DNA of 29,779 nucleotides. Origin: JAAAOZ01 sp964496595 (GTDB taxonomy: Bacteria > Chloroflexota > Anaerolineae > B4-G1 > SLSP01). This document shows positions 22,586-29,779 of this stretch, in pieces (positions within the stretch are counted from its first letter, which is position 1; each line of letters opens with the position of its first letter). The translations under genes were made by a program, and so were the position numbers. The DNA lies in assembly GCA_964496595.1 (NCBI GenBank), contig CAZCAI010000037.1, forward strand, positions 1 through 29,779, read 5' to 3'. The notes beneath the pieces were generated by a model, which did not search any database, was not told where the DNA came from, and worked only from the letters and a program-made list of their open reading frames with translations.

Positions 22586-23587
22586 GTGGCAAAACTACTT
22601 GAGGTAAAGAACCTTGAAACAAAATTCTACACCCAGGATGGTGTGGTTGAGGCCGTCAACGGCATCTCCTACACCTTAGACGAAGGGGAATGCCTGGGCA
22701 TCGTCGGTGAGAGTGGCTGCGGCAAAAGCGTCAGCGTTCTCTCGGTGATGCGTTTGATCCCCGATCCACCGGGCAAGATCACAGGCGGGGAAGTGCTCTT
22801 CAAAGGGCGCAACCTGTTGGATTTGAAGCAGGAGGAGATGCGTCGCGTTCGCGGTTCAGAGATCGCGATGATCTTCCAGGAACCGATGACCTCGCTCAAT
22901 CCTGTGCTCACCGTCGGATTCCAGATTGTGGAGGCGCTCAAACTCCATCAGGGGATGGACACGGAGCGCGCCAGGGAACGAACCGCCAAGCTGCTTGAGA
23001 TGGTCGGCATCCCCAAGGCCGAAGAGCGCTTAGACGACTACCCGCATCAATTTTCCGGGGGGATGCGTCAGCGCGTGATGATCGCGATGGGCCTTTCCTG
23101 TAACCCCTCGCTGCTGATCGCCGACGAGCCGACGACCGCGTTGGATGTGACGATCCAGGCGCAGATCGTCGAACTGGTGCAGGAATTACGAGAGAAGCTG
23201 GGGATGGCCGTCATCTGGATCACCCACGATTTGGGCGTGATCGCCCGCCTGGCGGAGCGCGTCATCGTGATGTACGCCGGGCATATCGTGGAGGAAGCCC
23301 CCGTGAAGGATGTGTACGGCAAGCCGCGTCACCCTTACACGCTGGGGCTGCTGGGATCGCTGCCGCGATTGGACGAGGCGCCGGGCACCAAGCTCTTCGC
23401 CATCGAAGGACAACCGCCCGATCAGACCGAACTCCCGCCGGGATGCCCCTTCATTGAACGATGCATTTATGCGGTCGAACGCTGTAAGCACGAAATGCCT
23501 CCTCTGGAGGAAGTCGAACGTGAGCACAAAGTAGCTTGTTGGCAACATGAAGAAACAGCGGGGGTAGATCCTTATGAGCAAAGATGA
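22586..23587 (+). CDS. dppD: Peptide/nickel-type ABC importer ATPase, DppD/OppD type
   Basis: This 333-residue cytosolic ATPase energises peptide uptake. It has Walker A GESGCGKS (41-48), a Q-loop in MIFQEPMTSLNP, signature FSGGMRQR, Walker B LLIADEPTTALD and an H-loop in WITHDLG. The C-terminal oligopeptide-transporter extension has four cysteines (CPFIERC...C...C), the pattern that binds a 4Fe-4S cluster in some DppD/OppD structures. Translation starts at GTG with a strong Shine-Dalgarno. The 3' end overlaps the second ATPase gene by 14 bp, which implies coupled translation. Peptide is the likely substrate class, but the exact substrate cannot be told from the ATPase. Confidence 0.95.
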   Translation: MAKLLEVKNLETKFYTQDGVVEAVNGISYTLDEGECLGIVGESGCGKSVSVLSVMRLIPDPPGKITGGEVLFKGRNLLDLKQEEMRRVRGSEIAMIFQEPMTSLNPVLTVGFQIVEALKLHQGMDTERARERTAKLLEMVGIPKAEERLDDYPHQFSGGMRQRVMIAMGLSCNPSLLIADEPTTALDVTIQAQIVELVQELREKLGMAVIWITHDLGVIARLAERVIVMYAGHIVEEAPVKDVYGKPRHPYTLGLLGSLPRLDEAPGTKLFAIEGQPPDQTELPPGCPFIERCIYAVERCKHEMPPLEEVEREHKVACWQHEETAGVDPYEQR

Positions 23588-24587
23588 TAATGTCCTGATT
23601 AGCGTCAGAAATCTAAAAAAGTACTTCCCTATCACGCGAGGATTGATCTTTACACGCCATATCGGCGACGTCAAGGCTGTTGACGATGTCAGCTTTGACA
23701 TTCACAAGGGGGAAACGCTGGGCCTGGTGGGCGAGAGCGGGTGTGGCAAGACCACCACCGGGCGGACCCTGATCCAGCTTTACGAGCCGACCGCCGGGCA
23801 TGTCTATTATGAAGGAAAAGACCTGGCCGATCTGAGCACCAATGAGTTGCGCCCGATGCGACAGCGACTCCAGATCATCTTCCAGGACCCCTACGCTTCT
23901 CTCAACCCGCGCCACACCGTCGGTTCCATCGTGGGCGAGCCGTTGGAAATTCACCACGTCGCACGCGGCAAGGAATTACGCGAGCGTGTACAAGAACTTC
24001 TCCACCTGGTGGGACTGAATCCCTATTTCATCAACCGCTACCCTCACGAATTCTCCGGCGGACAGCGGCAACGCATCGGCGTGGCCCGCGCGCTGGCCTT
24101 AGACCCCGAATTTATCGTCTGCGATGAGCCAATCTCTGCCTTGGATGTCTCCATCCAAGCGCAGGTGGTGAACTTGCTGGAAGAACTCCAGGAGAAATTG
24201 GGGCTGACCTATCTCTTCATTGCCCATGATCTCAGCATGGTGCGGCACATCAGCGACCGCGTCGCCGTGATGTACCTGGGCAAAATCGTGGAGTTAGCCG
24301 ATCGCGACACGCTCTACGAGAATCCGCTCCATCCCTACACCCAAGCGCTGCTCTCGGCCGTACCCATCCCCGATCCGGTACTGGAGGAGAAACGTCATCG
24401 CGTCATCTTAGAGGGCGATGTGCCCAGCCCCTCGAATCCACCATCCGGCTGCAACTTCCGAACGCGCTGCCCGGCCGCCATCGATATTTGCGCCGAAAAA
24501 GAGCCGGAGCTGATCGAGATGGAAGATGGACATTTCAGCGCCTGTCACGTCGTGGAGGCCACGGGCGGCCCGGCAAAGATCACCTAA
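23574..24587 (+). CDS. dppF: Peptide/nickel-type ABC importer ATPase, DppF/OppF type
   Basis: This 337-residue partner of the preceding ATPase has Walker A GESGCGKT (53-60), Q-loop IIFQDPYASLNPRHTVG, signature FSGGQRQR, Walker B FIVCDEPISALD and H-loop FIAHDLS. A C-terminal extension contains four cysteines (CNFRTRC...C...C), again compatible with an iron-sulfur cluster. DppD and DppF form the ATPase heterodimer beneath the two permeases encoded at 27420-29534. The ATG lies within the last codons of dppD. After its stop comes the toxin-antitoxin pair, not the binding protein. Confidence 0.95.
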   Translation: MSKDDNVLISVRNLKKYFPITRGLIFTRHIGDVKAVDDVSFDIHKGETLGLVGESGCGKTTTGRTLIQLYEPTAGHVYYEGKDLADLSTNELRPMRQRLQIIFQDPYASLNPRHTVGSIVGEPLEIHHVARGKELRERVQELLHLVGLNPYFINRYPHEFSGGQRQRIGVARALALDPEFIVCDEPISALDVSIQAQVVNLLEELQEKLGLTYLFIAHDLSMVRHISDRVAVMYLGKIVELADRDTLYENPLHPYTQALLSAVPIPDPVLEEKRHRVILEGDVPSPSNPPSGCNFRTRCPAAIDICAEKEPELIEMEDGHFSACHVVEATGGPAKIT

Positions 24588-24643
24588 ACTGCGACAAGAC
24601 ACTAAGTTTCAATCTTGGTATAGTTTTGTGAGGGATATGTTAT

Positions 24644-24886
24644 ATGGAAGCCTATAAGTTTGAAACCACAATTCAAAAAGATGGGGTTATCCAGATTCCT
24701 GAGATAGCTGAATTAGTCCATCAGCGCGTTGAAGTCTTCGTCGTTATCAATCCAACAGACCAAGAGGAAACCACTAAACAGCCATCACAATCCATGAAAG
24801 CTTTTCTCAACAAATGGCGAGGGGTTCTAAGAGATTCCGATCCAGATGAACTGAAATCCCGATATTTACAAGAAAAATATAGATGA
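24644..24886 (+). CDS. Antitoxin partner of the PIN-domain toxin (VapB-like role)
   Basis: This 80-residue protein has an N-terminal beta-rich half beginning YKFETTIQKDGVIQIP, similar to small AbrB-like antitoxins. The C-terminal half (KWRGVLRDSDPDELK...YLQEKYR) matches a motif I recognise from short antitoxins next to PIN genes in Cyanobacteria and Chloroflexota. It overlaps the toxin gene by 4 bp (ATGA), the usual coupling. GAGGG precedes the ATG. Antitoxin function is inferred from the partner and from this pattern; the C-terminal tail would be the toxin-binding part. Confidence 0.82.
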   Translation: MEAYKFETTIQKDGVIQIPEIAELVHQRVEVFVVINPTDQEETTKQPSQSMKAFLNKWRGVLRDSDPDELKSRYLQEKYR

Positions 24887-25302
24887 AGATACTGATAGAT
24901 ACAAATATCATCTTGGATGTCGTGTTGGAACGTCAGCCATTTGTAGAACAGGCGATCCAATTATTAGAAGCTACACAACAAGCCAACATTACATCATATG
25001 TAACGGCCACAACTATCACCGACTTGTACTATATCATTCGAAGAGCGAAGGATCGCACCACTGCACTAAGTTTTATTGAAGACCTGTTGCGGCTTGTGGA
25101 AATCGCAAGCGTGGACGAAGCAGTCATTAAGGAAGCATTGCAATCAGATATACGCGATTTCGAAGATGCCATTCAAGAAAGTGCAGCGAAGAGGCAAACT
25201 ATCCAAGGAATTGTCACTCGTAATGAGCCCGATTTTGACAATTCAACACTAAAAATCTACAATCCTGAATCCTTTTTAAGGGATTTACAAGCCTCTCATT
25301 AA
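24883..25302 (+). CDS. vapC: PIN-domain ribonuclease toxin, VapC type
   Basis: This 139-residue PIN nuclease of a type II toxin-antitoxin pair begins with LIDTNIILD, where D6 is the first metal ligand. TDLYYIIRR (46-54) carries the second acidic region. RDFEDAIQ (91-98) supplies the third and fourth aspartates, and VTRNEPDF (111-118) is the usual last strand. All expected acidic residues are present, so the enzyme looks active. VapC toxins cleave tRNA or rRNA; the target of this one is unknown. The pair sits between the ATPase and binding-protein genes of a peptide importer, on the same strand. Confidence 0.92.
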   Translation: MKILIDTNIILDVVLERQPFVEQAIQLLEATQQANITSYVTATTITDLYYIIRRAKDRTTALSFIEDLLRLVEIASVDEAVIKEALQSDIRDFEDAIQESAAKRQTIQGIVTRNEPDFDNSTLKIYNPESFLRDLQASH

Positions 25303-25334
25303 AATTTCCAAAAGATTTCCAATGAAATCAGTCC

Positions 25335-25347
25335 AAAAGGAGGTGAT
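25335..25347 (+). promoter_or_regulatory. Extended anti-Shine-Dalgarno-complementary sequence without a usable gene
   Basis: AAAAGGAGGTGAT matches the full complement of the conserved 16S rRNA 3' end. The ATG two bases after GGAGG is too close for normal initiation and opens only 12 codons. It lies about 85 bases before the lipoprotein start and could be a ribosome standby site or chance. Confidence 0.3.
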
Positions 25348-25429
25348 GACAGGGGGGAAATATAGAGAGACGTATATAGTTTAGCTGTAGTTGAACAACA
25401 TTTTACACCAATCAGTTAGGAGGAAACAC

Positions 25430-27274
25430 ATGCTTAGTAAGAAATGGTACACTGCGGTTAGTCTCTTGGTGCTCCTGAGCACCTTGTTGGCCGCCTGCGC
25501 CACCCCGACGCCCGAAATGGTCGAGGTGGAAGTTACACGTGTCATCGAACGGGAAGGCGAAACCGAGACCGTCGTCGAACAGGTCATCGTCACCGCCACG
25601 CCAGAACCCGAAGCCGAACCCGAGGCCGAGATGCGCCCGAACGTTTTGCGCGTTAACTTAGGCCCTGGTGACGTCCCAACTTTGGATCCCTCCCTGGCCA
25701 CAGACACCAGCTCCATCCAAATCATCGAAGAGTTGACCGTTGGGTTGGTCCGCTTGCACGAGGAAACCCTGCAACCTGATCCTGGATTAGCGGAGAGCTG
25801 GGAAGTTTCTGATGATGGCAGAACCTACACCTTCAAGATCCGCGAAGGAATTCCCTGGGTCCGCTGGAATGGCGAGGCCGTGGAAGAGGTCAAGGACGCT
25901 GACGGCAACACCCGCTATGTAACGGCTCAGGACATCGAGTACGGTCTCAAGCGCACCGTCAATCCTGAAACCGCCTCAGGCTATGCCTACGTATTGGCAA
26001 TGGCGCTCGAGGGGGCCGAAGATTATCTCTACGCTGATAACTTCGGCGAATTAGATGAAGAGAAGCAGGCCCTGCGCGATGGTGTTGCGGCTAAGGCGCT
26101 AGATGACTACACCTTAGAAATGACCTTCCTGACCAATGCGGCCTACAACCTCAACATTGCAGGTATGTGGGTTGCGCGCCCTCAACCCCAATGGGTCATC
26201 GATGAAAAGGGAGATCGTTGGAGTGAGCCAGGCTTCAATCAAAGCTATGGGCCCTACGCCCTCAAGGAATGGATCCACGACTCCAGTTTGACCATCGTCA
26301 AGAACCCCTTCTGGCCCGGGATCGACAGCGTTCCTGTTCCAGAAATCGAAGAGGTTCGCTTCTCAATGTTAGACGCTTCGCCCGCCTTTGCCGAATACGA
26401 GGCCGGGAATCTCGATGTCGCGGCTGTTCCTTCTGCAGACATTGATCGCGTCAAGACCGACCCCGTTCTATCTGAAGAGTTGATCATTGCCCCCGATGGC
26501 TGCAGCTACTATTACGGCTTCAACACCTCCAAGGAACCGGTGAACAACGTTCACATGCGCCGCGCCCTCTCCTATGCCGTTGATCGTCAAGGTCTGGTGG
26601 ATAACGTACTCAAGGGGGGGCAGGAACCCGCGCGCTGGTTCTGCCGCCCCGGCATGGCCGCATGCCCCACGATGGATAGCCACCCCGATTTGGGTATTGG
26701 CTATGACCCGGCGAAGGCTGCCGAAGAATTGGCGCTGTACATGGAAGAAATGGGCTACACCACCGTGGACGAGATCCCAGAGTTGATCCTTATGTACAAC
26801 ACCTCCGAGGGCCATCAGCGTATCGCCGAGGCCCTTGCTGAGATGTGGAATGAAACGCTGGGCATTCAACCCACGGTCACCAACCAGGAATGGAAGGTCT
26901 ACCTCGACACAATCAAGAGCGAAGACACTCCTGCCGTGTGGCGCCTGGGCTGGTGCCTGGACTACCCCGATGCCAACAACTTCACCCGTGAAGTGTTCGC
27001 CAAGGGTGGATCTGGCAACCCGGAGAACGGTGGTTTGTTCTGGCTCAACGAGGAATTCGAGCAAATGGTGGTTGACGCGGCGGTCGAAAGCGACCCCGAA
27101 AAGCGTCAACAGATGTACGCCGATGCCGAGCAAATCCTGGTTTACGACGACGCCGTGATCATCCCTCTCTACTGGTACACCATGGTCAACGTCACCAAAC
27201 CCTATATCAACCGCACCTACTCCGATCACGGACATGACTACTACGAAAAATGGAGCATCGACCGGGAGATGTAA
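25430..27274 (+). CDS. Extracellular peptide-binding lipoprotein (solute-binding protein family 5)
   Basis: This 614-residue binding protein has a lipoprotein signal with lipobox LLAAC and acylated C23. A Val/Thr/Glu linker follows (about 29-66, containing VEVEVTR and TATPEPE), the style common in Chloroflexota lipoproteins. The family 5 fold starts near residue 70 with LRVNLGPGDVPTLDPSLATD and ends with the motif around RQQMYADAEQILVYDDAVIIPLYWY (quoted in part: EQILVYDDAVIIPLYW). It delivers substrate, probably peptides, to the permeases encoded next. The start at 25430 is chosen because AGGAGG precedes it and the lipoprotein signal then begins directly; an open frame 13 codons longer has no such support. 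A strong hairpin after the stop probably lets it be made in excess over the permeases. Confidence 0.94.
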   Translation: MLSKKWYTAVSLLVLLSTLLAACATPTPEMVEVEVTRVIEREGETETVVEQVIVTATPEPEAEPEAEMRPNVLRVNLGPGDVPTLDPSLATDTSSIQIIEELTVGLVRLHEETLQPDPGLAESWEVSDDGRTYTFKIREGIPWVRWNGEAVEEVKDADGNTRYVTAQDIEYGLKRTVNPETASGYAYVLAMALEGAEDYLYADNFGELDEEKQALRDGVAAKALDDYTLEMTFLTNAAYNLNIAGMWVARPQPQWVIDEKGDRWSEPGFNQSYGPYALKEWIHDSSLTIVKNPFWPGIDSVPVPEIEEVRFSMLDASPAFAEYEAGNLDVAAVPSADIDRVKTDPVLSEELIIAPDGCSYYYGFNTSKEPVNNVHMRRALSYAVDRQGLVDNVLKGGQEPARWFCRPGMAACPTMDSHPDLGIGYDPAKAAEELALYMEEMGYTTVDEIPELILMYNTSEGHQRIAEALAEMWNETLGIQPTVTNQEWKVYLDTIKSEDTPAVWRLGWCLDYPDANNFTREVFAKGGSGNPENGGLFWLNEEFEQMVVDAAVESDPEKRQQMYADAEQILVYDDAVIIPLYWYTMVNVTKPYINRTYSDHGHDYYEKWSIDREM

Positions 27275-27287
27275 TTAGAATGGCGGG

Positions 27288-27345
27288 AAAATAAGTTCCC
27301 CAATTCCCCCTTGGTTTTACCTGTTTTTGGGGAGCTTATTTTTTT
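27288..27345 (+). terminator. Intra-operon terminator/attenuator after the binding protein
   Basis: A 16-bp stem (27288-27303 with 27327-27342, one G-U type mismatch) overlaps a run of seven T (27339-27345), 14 bp after the lipoprotein stop. Partial termination here is the classic means of making more binding protein than permease. Confidence 0.8.
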
Positions 27346-27363
27346 GCTCATTTCTTAATAGTT

Positions 27364-27397
27364 GGGGAAGGTTCCCTATCATAAAGGAGCCTTCCCC
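27364..27397 (+). repeat. Second hairpin before the permease gene
   Basis: GGGGAAGGTTCC (27364-27375) pairs with GGAGCCTTCCCC (27386-27397) with one G-U type mismatch and a 10-base loop. It ends just before the permease ribosome-binding site and has no T-tract, so it may protect the 5' end of a processed mRNA or limit translation. Confidence 0.65.
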
Positions 27398-27419
27398 CCC
27401 CTGAAAAAGGAGAGTGATA

Positions 27420-28478
27420 ATGGCGCGTTACATTGTTCAACGGTTATTATGGATGATACTGGTCCTCTTTGTTATCTCTGTCATTACGTTCACCATGATG
27501 CATGCCGTGCCAGGCGGCCCCTTCGATCAAGAAAAAGCCCTCCCAGATCAAGTTCTCGCCAATCTAGAGAAACGCTACCATCTGGATGAGCCTTACTGGA
27601 AGCAATATTTGTATTACATTAATAACATTCTAGTCCCCAAAATTACCACAGAGCCGCCAAAATCTATGCTCGACGAAACCTTGATTAACATCCAATTGTG
27701 GGGGGATTACGAGTTACATTGGGTCAACTTCGGGCCGTCCTATACATCCCTAAGCCGAACGGTCAACGACATTATACGCGCTCAGCTTCCGGTCTCCATG
27801 CAATTAGGCGTCATCTCTATGGCAATCGCCCTCGCCATCGGGCTGCCAATGGGGATCATAGCGGCGCTGAAGCAGAACACCATCTGGGATTTCTTAGGCA
27901 TGAGCGTCGCCATCTTCGGCGTGTCGGTACCCGTCGTCGCGATGGGGCCTATGCTGGTGTGGATCTTCGGTGTGATGCTCAAGTGGTTACCACCGACCGG
28001 GTGGGGAGCCAGCCCACCCTACATCTTAGCCATTATTCCCCGCACCATCCTTAAATGGGAGTTCTGGAAATATACTCTAATGCCCGCCTTCGCCGTTGGT
28101 ACCGGCTACTCCGCCATCATCGCCCGGTTGACCCGCGCCAGTCTCCTCCAGGTCATTCACGAGGATTACATCCGCACCGCGCGCGCGAAGGGCCTCTCCG
28201 AGCGCATCGTCACGACCCGCCACGCGATGCGCAACGCCCTCATCCCCGTCGTGACCATCCTGGGGCCGATGTTCGCCTCGGTGCTCACAGGGCTTTTCGT
28301 CGTGGAGCAGGTCTTCGGCATTCCCGGCCTGGGTAAATACTTCATCACCAGCATCACCAATCGCGATTATCCCGTCATCATGGGGACCATTCTGCTCTAC
28401 GCCTTTTTCCTGGTGATCGCCAACGTCGTCGTGGATATTGCCTACGCATGGCTGGATCCCCGAATCCGATACGATTAA
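27420..28478 (+). CDS. dppB: Peptide importer permease, DppB/OppB type
   Basis: This 352-residue inner-membrane permease has the standard N-terminus MARYIVQRLLWMILVLFVISVITF, seen as one membrane helix (about 8-28; the quoted start is MARYIVQRLL). A long periplasmic segment follows, then five further helices, and the EAA-type coupling loop HEDYIRTARAKGLSE (about 243-257) that contacts the ATPases. The C-terminus YAWLDPRIRYD is typical of the family. The ATG at 27420 is chosen because AAGGAG lies eight bases upstream; an in-frame GTG two codons earlier is less well placed. It forms the membrane channel with the next gene product. Confidence 0.95.
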   Translation: MARYIVQRLLWMILVLFVISVITFTMMHAVPGGPFDQEKALPDQVLANLEKRYHLDEPYWKQYLYYINNILVPKITTEPPKSMLDETLINIQLWGDYELHWVNFGPSYTSLSRTVNDIIRAQLPVSMQLGVISMAIALAIGLPMGIIAALKQNTIWDFLGMSVAIFGVSVPVVAMGPMLVWIFGVMLKWLPPTGWGASPPYILAIIPRTILKWEFWKYTLMPAFAVGTGYSAIIARLTRASLLQVIHEDYIRTARAKGLSERIVTTRHAMRNALIPVVTILGPMFASVLTGLFVVEQVFGIPGLGKYFITSITNRDYPVIMGTILLYAFFLVIANVVVDIAYAWLDPRIRYD

Positions 28479-28517
28479 CAAAACACCAAGAATGAGGAAT
28501 CATCTTAGGAGGAAAAA

Positions 28518-29534
28518 ATGACAACAAACGCTCAACCCGTGATACCGGAACCAAAAAAGAAGAAGAAAAGGCGAGGCGGCTTATGGGAAGACGCGCTCTA
28601 TCGCCTGACGCGCAATCGAGCGGCCATCATCGGCGGCACATTGGTTATCCTCTTGGTCCTATCCGCCATCTTTGCAGCCCAAATCGCGCCCTACTCCTAC
28701 TCGGAGCAGGATCGGATGCAGACGGATGTCGTGCCTCAGTGGATGACGCACGTGTTTCCCACCATCAAGCCCTACGCCCGGATCAGCACCGACTTCCCCC
28801 TAGGGTCCGATTACGTCGGGCGCGATCTGCTCAGCCGGATTATTTATGGCGCGCGCATCTCGCTCTCTGTGGCCTTTATCGGCCCGATCATCGCGCTGCT
28901 GGTCGGCACGGTCTATGGGTTGCTGTCCGGTTTCTTCGGCGGCAAAATCGATAACCTGATGATGCGGATCGTCGATATTATGTACGCCTTCCCCACGATG
29001 CTTCTGATCATCTTGATGATGGCCTTCTTCCGCTCAACCTTCGCCGCAAGTGAACCGGGCACCTTCACCTATATGATGAATGAAATTGATCGCCGCTTCG
29101 GTGGCATGCTCTTTATCTTCATCGGCATTGGGATCACCGCGTGGATGGGCACCGCCCGCCTGACGCGCGGGCAAGTGCTCTCGCTTCGCGAGCAGGAGTT
29201 CACCCTCGCGGCCCGCGCATTGGGGGCCAGCCGGCGGCGCATCATCTTCCGCCACCTGCTCCCGAACGTGCTGGGACCGCTGATCATCTCCGTGACGTTA
29301 GCCATTCCCGGCTACATCTCCACGGAGGCGTTCCTCAGCTTCATCGGCCTGGGCGTGAACGCCCCAACGCCGAGTTGGGGATCGATGATCTCCGATGGCG
29401 CGCAGGCGATTCGCACCTACCCGCACCAGGCAATCTTACCCGCGTTGGCGCTCTCGCTGACGATGTTCGCCTTCAACTTCTTGGGCGACGGGCTGCGCGA
29501 CGCCCTAGATCCGCGATTGCGCGGAACGCAATAA
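28518..29534 (+). CDS. dppC: Peptide importer permease, DppC/OppC type
   Basis: This 338-residue permease has a Lys-rich cytosolic N-terminus (KKKKKRR, about 14-20) and a first helix (about 36-56). A periplasmic loop contains the family motif HPLG-like FPLGSDYVGRDLLSR. Five further helices follow, with the EAA loop EQEFTLAARALGASRRRI before helix five. It ends DGLRDALDPRLRG, as in DppC/OppC. A TAGGAGG Shine-Dalgarno precedes the ATG, 39 bp after dppB. A terminator hairpin follows, so this is the last gene of the importer operon. Confidence 0.95.
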   Translation: MTTNAQPVIPEPKKKKKRRGGLWEDALYRLTRNRAAIIGGTLVILLVLSAIFAAQIAPYSYSEQDRMQTDVVPQWMTHVFPTIKPYARISTDFPLGSDYVGRDLLSRIIYGARISLSVAFIGPIIALLVGTVYGLLSGFFGGKIDNLMMRIVDIMYAFPTMLLIILMMAFFRSTFAASEPGTFTYMMNEIDRRFGGMLFIFIGIGITAWMGTARLTRGQVLSLREQEFTLAARALGASRRRIIFRHLLPNVLGPLIISVTLAIPGYISTEAFLSFIGLGVNAPTPSWGSMISDGAQAIRTYPHQAILPALALSLTMFAFNFLGDGLRDALDPRLRGTQ

Positions 29535-29561
29535 ACAGCAGCAGCACACTCTCCTAAAAAG

Positions 29562-29607
29562 AACCGGCGGCAGTGGATGAAAGCTCACTGCCGCCGGTTT
29601 GTATTGT
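29562..29607 (+). terminator. Operon-end terminator hairpin
   Basis: AACCGGCGGCAGTG (29562-29575) and its perfect reverse complement (29586-29599) form a 14-bp GC-rich stem with a 10-base loop, 27 bp after the dppC stop. The tail TGTATTGT is only moderately T-rich. Confidence 0.75.
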
Positions 29608-29652
29608 GGGTAGCCAAGCACGAAGTAGTAGAAGGCTGTTTTGGCGTCCTGC

Positions 29653-29702
29653 GCCCGCAGATAAATCGCGGGCTACAAGCTGAAGTCGGCTCGAAGCCGA
29701 CT
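29653..29702. repeat. Two short repetitive hairpins
   Basis: GCCCGC/GCGGGC (29653-29658 with 29668-29673) and AGTCGGCT/AGCCGACT (29684-29691 with 29695-29702) lie in tandem just before the second MITE copy. They look like intergenic palindromic repeats. No gene is seen from 29535 to the end. Confidence 0.6.
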
Positions 29703-29713
29703 AAAAAGGATAA

Positions 29714-29779
29714 GGCTCTTATTAGTTTTTGGGTGAAATGTTGTGTGATCCCGGACTGAAGTCCTGAGACAGGCGCTAA
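29714..29779 (+). mobile_element. Second copy of the MITE-like element, cut by the window edge
   Basis: The first 66 bases match the left end of the 21303-21541 element from GGCTC to GGCGCTAA, with two substitutions. A 30-base segment present in the first copy (about 21349-21378) is missing here, which shrinks the central hairpin to GGACTGAAGTCC. The right end and target duplication lie outside the window. Confidence 0.8.

Noticed and set aside
25346..25384. 12-codon leader peptide after AAAAGGAGGTG
   Set aside because: The ATG is only two bases from GGAGG, too close for normal initiation, and the peptide has no regulatory codon pattern. The ribosome-binding-like sequence is reported separately.
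26468..27235. 255-codon minus-strand open frame opposite the binding lipoprotein
   Set aside because: The plus strand encodes a complete family 5 binding protein through this region; the opposite frame has no domain or ribosome-binding support.

Overview
The window most likely comes from a member of the phylum Chloroflexota (Anaerolineae or a related class). This is inferred from protein style, not from a marker gene. The solute-binding lipoprotein has the Val/Thr/Glu/Arg-rich linker ending in TATPEPE that is common in Chloroflexota lipoproteins. The surface loops carry Pro-Thr-Pro linkers, and there are many very large multidomain signalling proteins. No rRNA, tRNA, CRISPR array or intact transposase is visible.

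Left half (1-16769, all on the minus strand, read right to left): nine genes form a phosphothreonine-signalling cluster. In transcription order they encode: a membrane-anchored FHA-kinase-FHA protein; a small FHA protein with a Thr-motif-rich N-terminus; a secreted-then-anchored VWA protein with a cytosolic FHA domain; an FHA protein with four membrane helices; two paralogous triple-FHA ABCG-type half-transporters (comparable to mycobacterial Rv1747); a triple-FHA/zinc-ribbon/HEAT-like protein; an FHA protein with a beta-rich outer domain; and a second Ser/Thr kinase cut by the window edge. I count 15 FHA domains in eight genes. Gaps are 34-143 bp, and the three longest contain perfect inverted repeats. 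The layout suggests two kinases writing phosphothreonines that are read by exporters, a VWA protein and adaptors at the membrane.

Middle (16770-22116): an intergenic stretch of about 0.9 kb full of small repeats, including a roughly 320-bp segment bounded by 11-bp direct repeats and inverted repeats. It is followed by a minus-strand protein with two cyclase domains, a P-loop ATPase and a helical C-terminus. Its domain order and division of catalytic residues match animal soluble adenylyl cyclase (ADCY10). Next is a plus-strand small membrane protein of unknown function, whose upstream region is split by a 239-bp MITE-like element with terminal inverted repeats and a 9-bp target duplication. 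A second, incomplete copy of the element lies at the right edge of the window.

Right half (22117-29779, plus strand): a peptide/nickel-type ABC importer in the unusual order ATPase, ATPase, toxin-antitoxin pair, binding lipoprotein, permease, permease. It has a consensus-like promoter upstream, a strong hairpin terminator/attenuator between the lipoprotein and permease genes, and a terminator hairpin at the end.
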